Of a stretch of 29,669 bases of DNA, positions 28,142 through 29,669 are shown in pieces. The notes beneath the pieces were generated by a model. It did not search any database, had not been told where the DNA came from, and was given only the letters and a program-made list of their open reading frames with translations. The DNA lies in NCBI GenBank assembly GCA_016713525.1, contig JADJOZ010000035.1, positions 1-29,669 on the forward strand, written 5' to 3'. The position numbers and the translations under genes are program-made. The first letter of the stretch is position 1. Each line of letters opens with the position of its first letter. This DNA comes from Bacteroidota bacterium (GTDB lineage: Bacteria; Bacteroidota; Bacteroidia; AKYH767-A; OLB10).

Positions 28142-29669
28142 CTATCGGACAAATACTTTTCCGGTATAGTGATTTTTATTATCAGTAGCTTTATAAAAAT
28201 AAATTCCTTTTCGCAAAAATTTCCCAAATTAATTTCATGCTTATCAGATAAAATCATGTTTTCAAAATTATTTCTCAGGACATTTAAAACGGTTAATTCA
28301 TAGGTTTTTGAAATTAGAAATATTTATAGTAAAAATACCAGATGAAGGGTTTGGGAAAATATCCAATGTTATATTAGAGCTGGCAAATTCCTTCAATGTT
28401 GGTTGTACAGAACGTTGATATAACTGTTCCGCTTTAGTGGAAAGTGTGGGTGCTGAAACCAATGTAGCCGAGATGTAGTAACTGTTGGAGGATTGTTTAT
28501 TTGAGTTGCTGAGGTTGAATTAACAATGGCTGCAAACATTGGTTTGATTGCAAGCACTATTGCCTAAACTATCCGTTGTAATAAGTAGAGATTGTTCATT
28601 AACAGCAATCGGAATTATTCGTTAACCCAGCTGCAACAAACCCACCTCTTCAAGAGTTTGTCTTGCAGAAGTTCTGATTTTCATCACCAGAAGCTCCAAA
28701 AGTTTTTGACCAATGGGGTTACCTGTCGAGTCTAATCTGATTAAGTAAAAATCAAATAAACCATTTCCGAACTATCTTGTTGAACCAGAGATAATATATC
28801 CACAATCATTATACCTGTTGTACAGTGATCCTATACTTTCAAAACCTATTCCACCATATGCTTTTGTCCAAAGGGTATCTTCCACTTCATCAGTCCTTAC
28901 TAAATAGATAATAGCTGCCAGCACCAAAACTTGAAGTGTAGCCAACTATTACATATCCGCTATCAGACGCGTTATTTGAATTTCTGAACCATATTCATTT
29001 CCCGGTCCACCAGTAAGCTTTTGACCAAAGCAGATTACCAACGCGGTCAGTTTTAATTAAAAACAAATCACCCCCTGCTCCGAAACTTAAAGTTTGACCT
29101 GTCAGAATATATCCTTCCATCGTAGGCTTGAGCTGTACAGTAGAATTTCTCGCCAAGTCATAATCTTCGTACCTTCATGCTGTTTTTGACCATTGCAAGT
29201 TGCCAACACTATCTACCTTTATAAGATAAACATCATCTCTAATTCCTACGCCAAAAATCCTTGAGTAACTCCTTCAATGATATATCCATTATCAAAAGTT
29301 TAAAGGTAATACAATTTAGCTTTTATTCCATATCTAATTGCTTCCATATGTTTTACTCCATTGAACATTTCCGACAGAGTCTCCGTTTAATAAAGCACAT
29401 CGGTATTACCAAATACTAGAGGTAAAAGCCTGGTGGTATATAAAACCCAAATCATTTGTTTGCTGGATAAAATAAAACCCTCTTCATTTCCAGGTGTTCC
29501 AAATGTTTTCTGTCCAAATCTGTATCACCGAAAACTATTTAGTTTTTATGAGTAAGGGCATCACAATTTCCAACGCCAAAACTTGTGGTTGTTCCTGCCG
29601 CCAAATAGCAACTATCGACGGTAGGAATAACAAAATAACCTAGTCTCCTTGGCGATACACCACTATATG
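28142..29669 (-). CDS. T9SS type A sorting-domain protein, 5' end beyond the window (heavily frameshifted)
   Basis: The C-terminus is clear: LDIFPNPSSGIFTINISNF, KTYELTVLNVL, DKHEINLGNF, KGIYFYKATDNKNHYTGKVFVR, with TAG at 28142-28144. Upstream fragments in all three frames are delta-60-like repeats: ESIGSLYNRYNDCGYIISGST, FGNGLFDFYLIRLDSTGNPIGQK, and further copies with SFGAG, D.YL...D..GN..W and YGG-type wording up to the right edge. It is the most damaged gene in the window, with no open frame of 60 codons retained on the coding strand. The signal peptide and start lie outside. It is either a contig-end quality effect or a decayed cargo gene. Confidence 0.7.

Noticed and set aside
1..29669. 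tRNA, rRNA, integrase or IS transposase genes
   Set aside because: I looked for transposase or recombinase motifs and for cloverleaf-like sequences on both strands and found none that I could support; a covariance-model scan would be needed to exclude small RNAs.

Overview
The window looks like a chromosomal piece of a Bacteroidota genome, probably Flavobacteriia or a close relative. It is AT-rich. It has seven genes ending in type IX secretion (T9SS) type A sorting domains, a GldL-like membrane protein, Bacteroidota-type lipoproteins, and upstream boxes fitting the Bacteroidota -7 consensus TAnnTTTG. Nearly every gene lies on the minus strand; the only convincing plus-strand gene is a small GIY-YIG nuclease.

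Layout. 1-2.6 kb: a SAM methyltransferase cut by the left edge, a parS-like palindrome at its first codon, and mnmG. 2.6-3.6 kb: a GIY-YIG nuclease between two clusters of short palindromic repeats and two diverged copies of one non-coding segment. 3.7-9.4 kb: three consecutive T9SS cargo genes, probably one transcription unit. 9.9-11.2 kb: two membrane proteins, one GldL-like, and a doubtful small ORF. 11.4-15.9 kb: two more T9SS cargo genes, the second with seven ~60-residue repeats. 15.9-21 kb: a four-gene restriction-modification operon (XRE regulator, SPPY methyltransferase, DPPY methyltransferase, PD-(D/E)XK endonuclease) bordered by non-coding DNA rich in palindromes on one side and GAATGR-type purine repeats on the other. 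21-23.7 kb: two outer-membrane barrel proteins and a propeller T9SS protein. 23.9-25.1 kb: flavodoxin, a small ORF and an AHSA1/SRPBCC protein. 25.6-27.8 kb: two overlapping lipoprotein genes. 28.1 kb to the right edge: a seventh T9SS cargo gene, incomplete.

Condition of the sequence. Most genes are interrupted by single-base indels, often in homopolymers, and a few by in-frame stops, yet protein similarity resumes at once in another frame. Damage is heaviest at 3.7-5.2 kb and beyond about 24 kb. The most economical explanation is consensus error in a long-read or low-coverage assembly, not wholesale gene decay, so gene extents below join the frames. Exact break positions are approximate unless stated.

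Biologically, the most interesting items are the GIY-YIG/repeat unit, the two-methyltransferase restriction system with an operator over its promoter, and the parS-like site beside mnmG.
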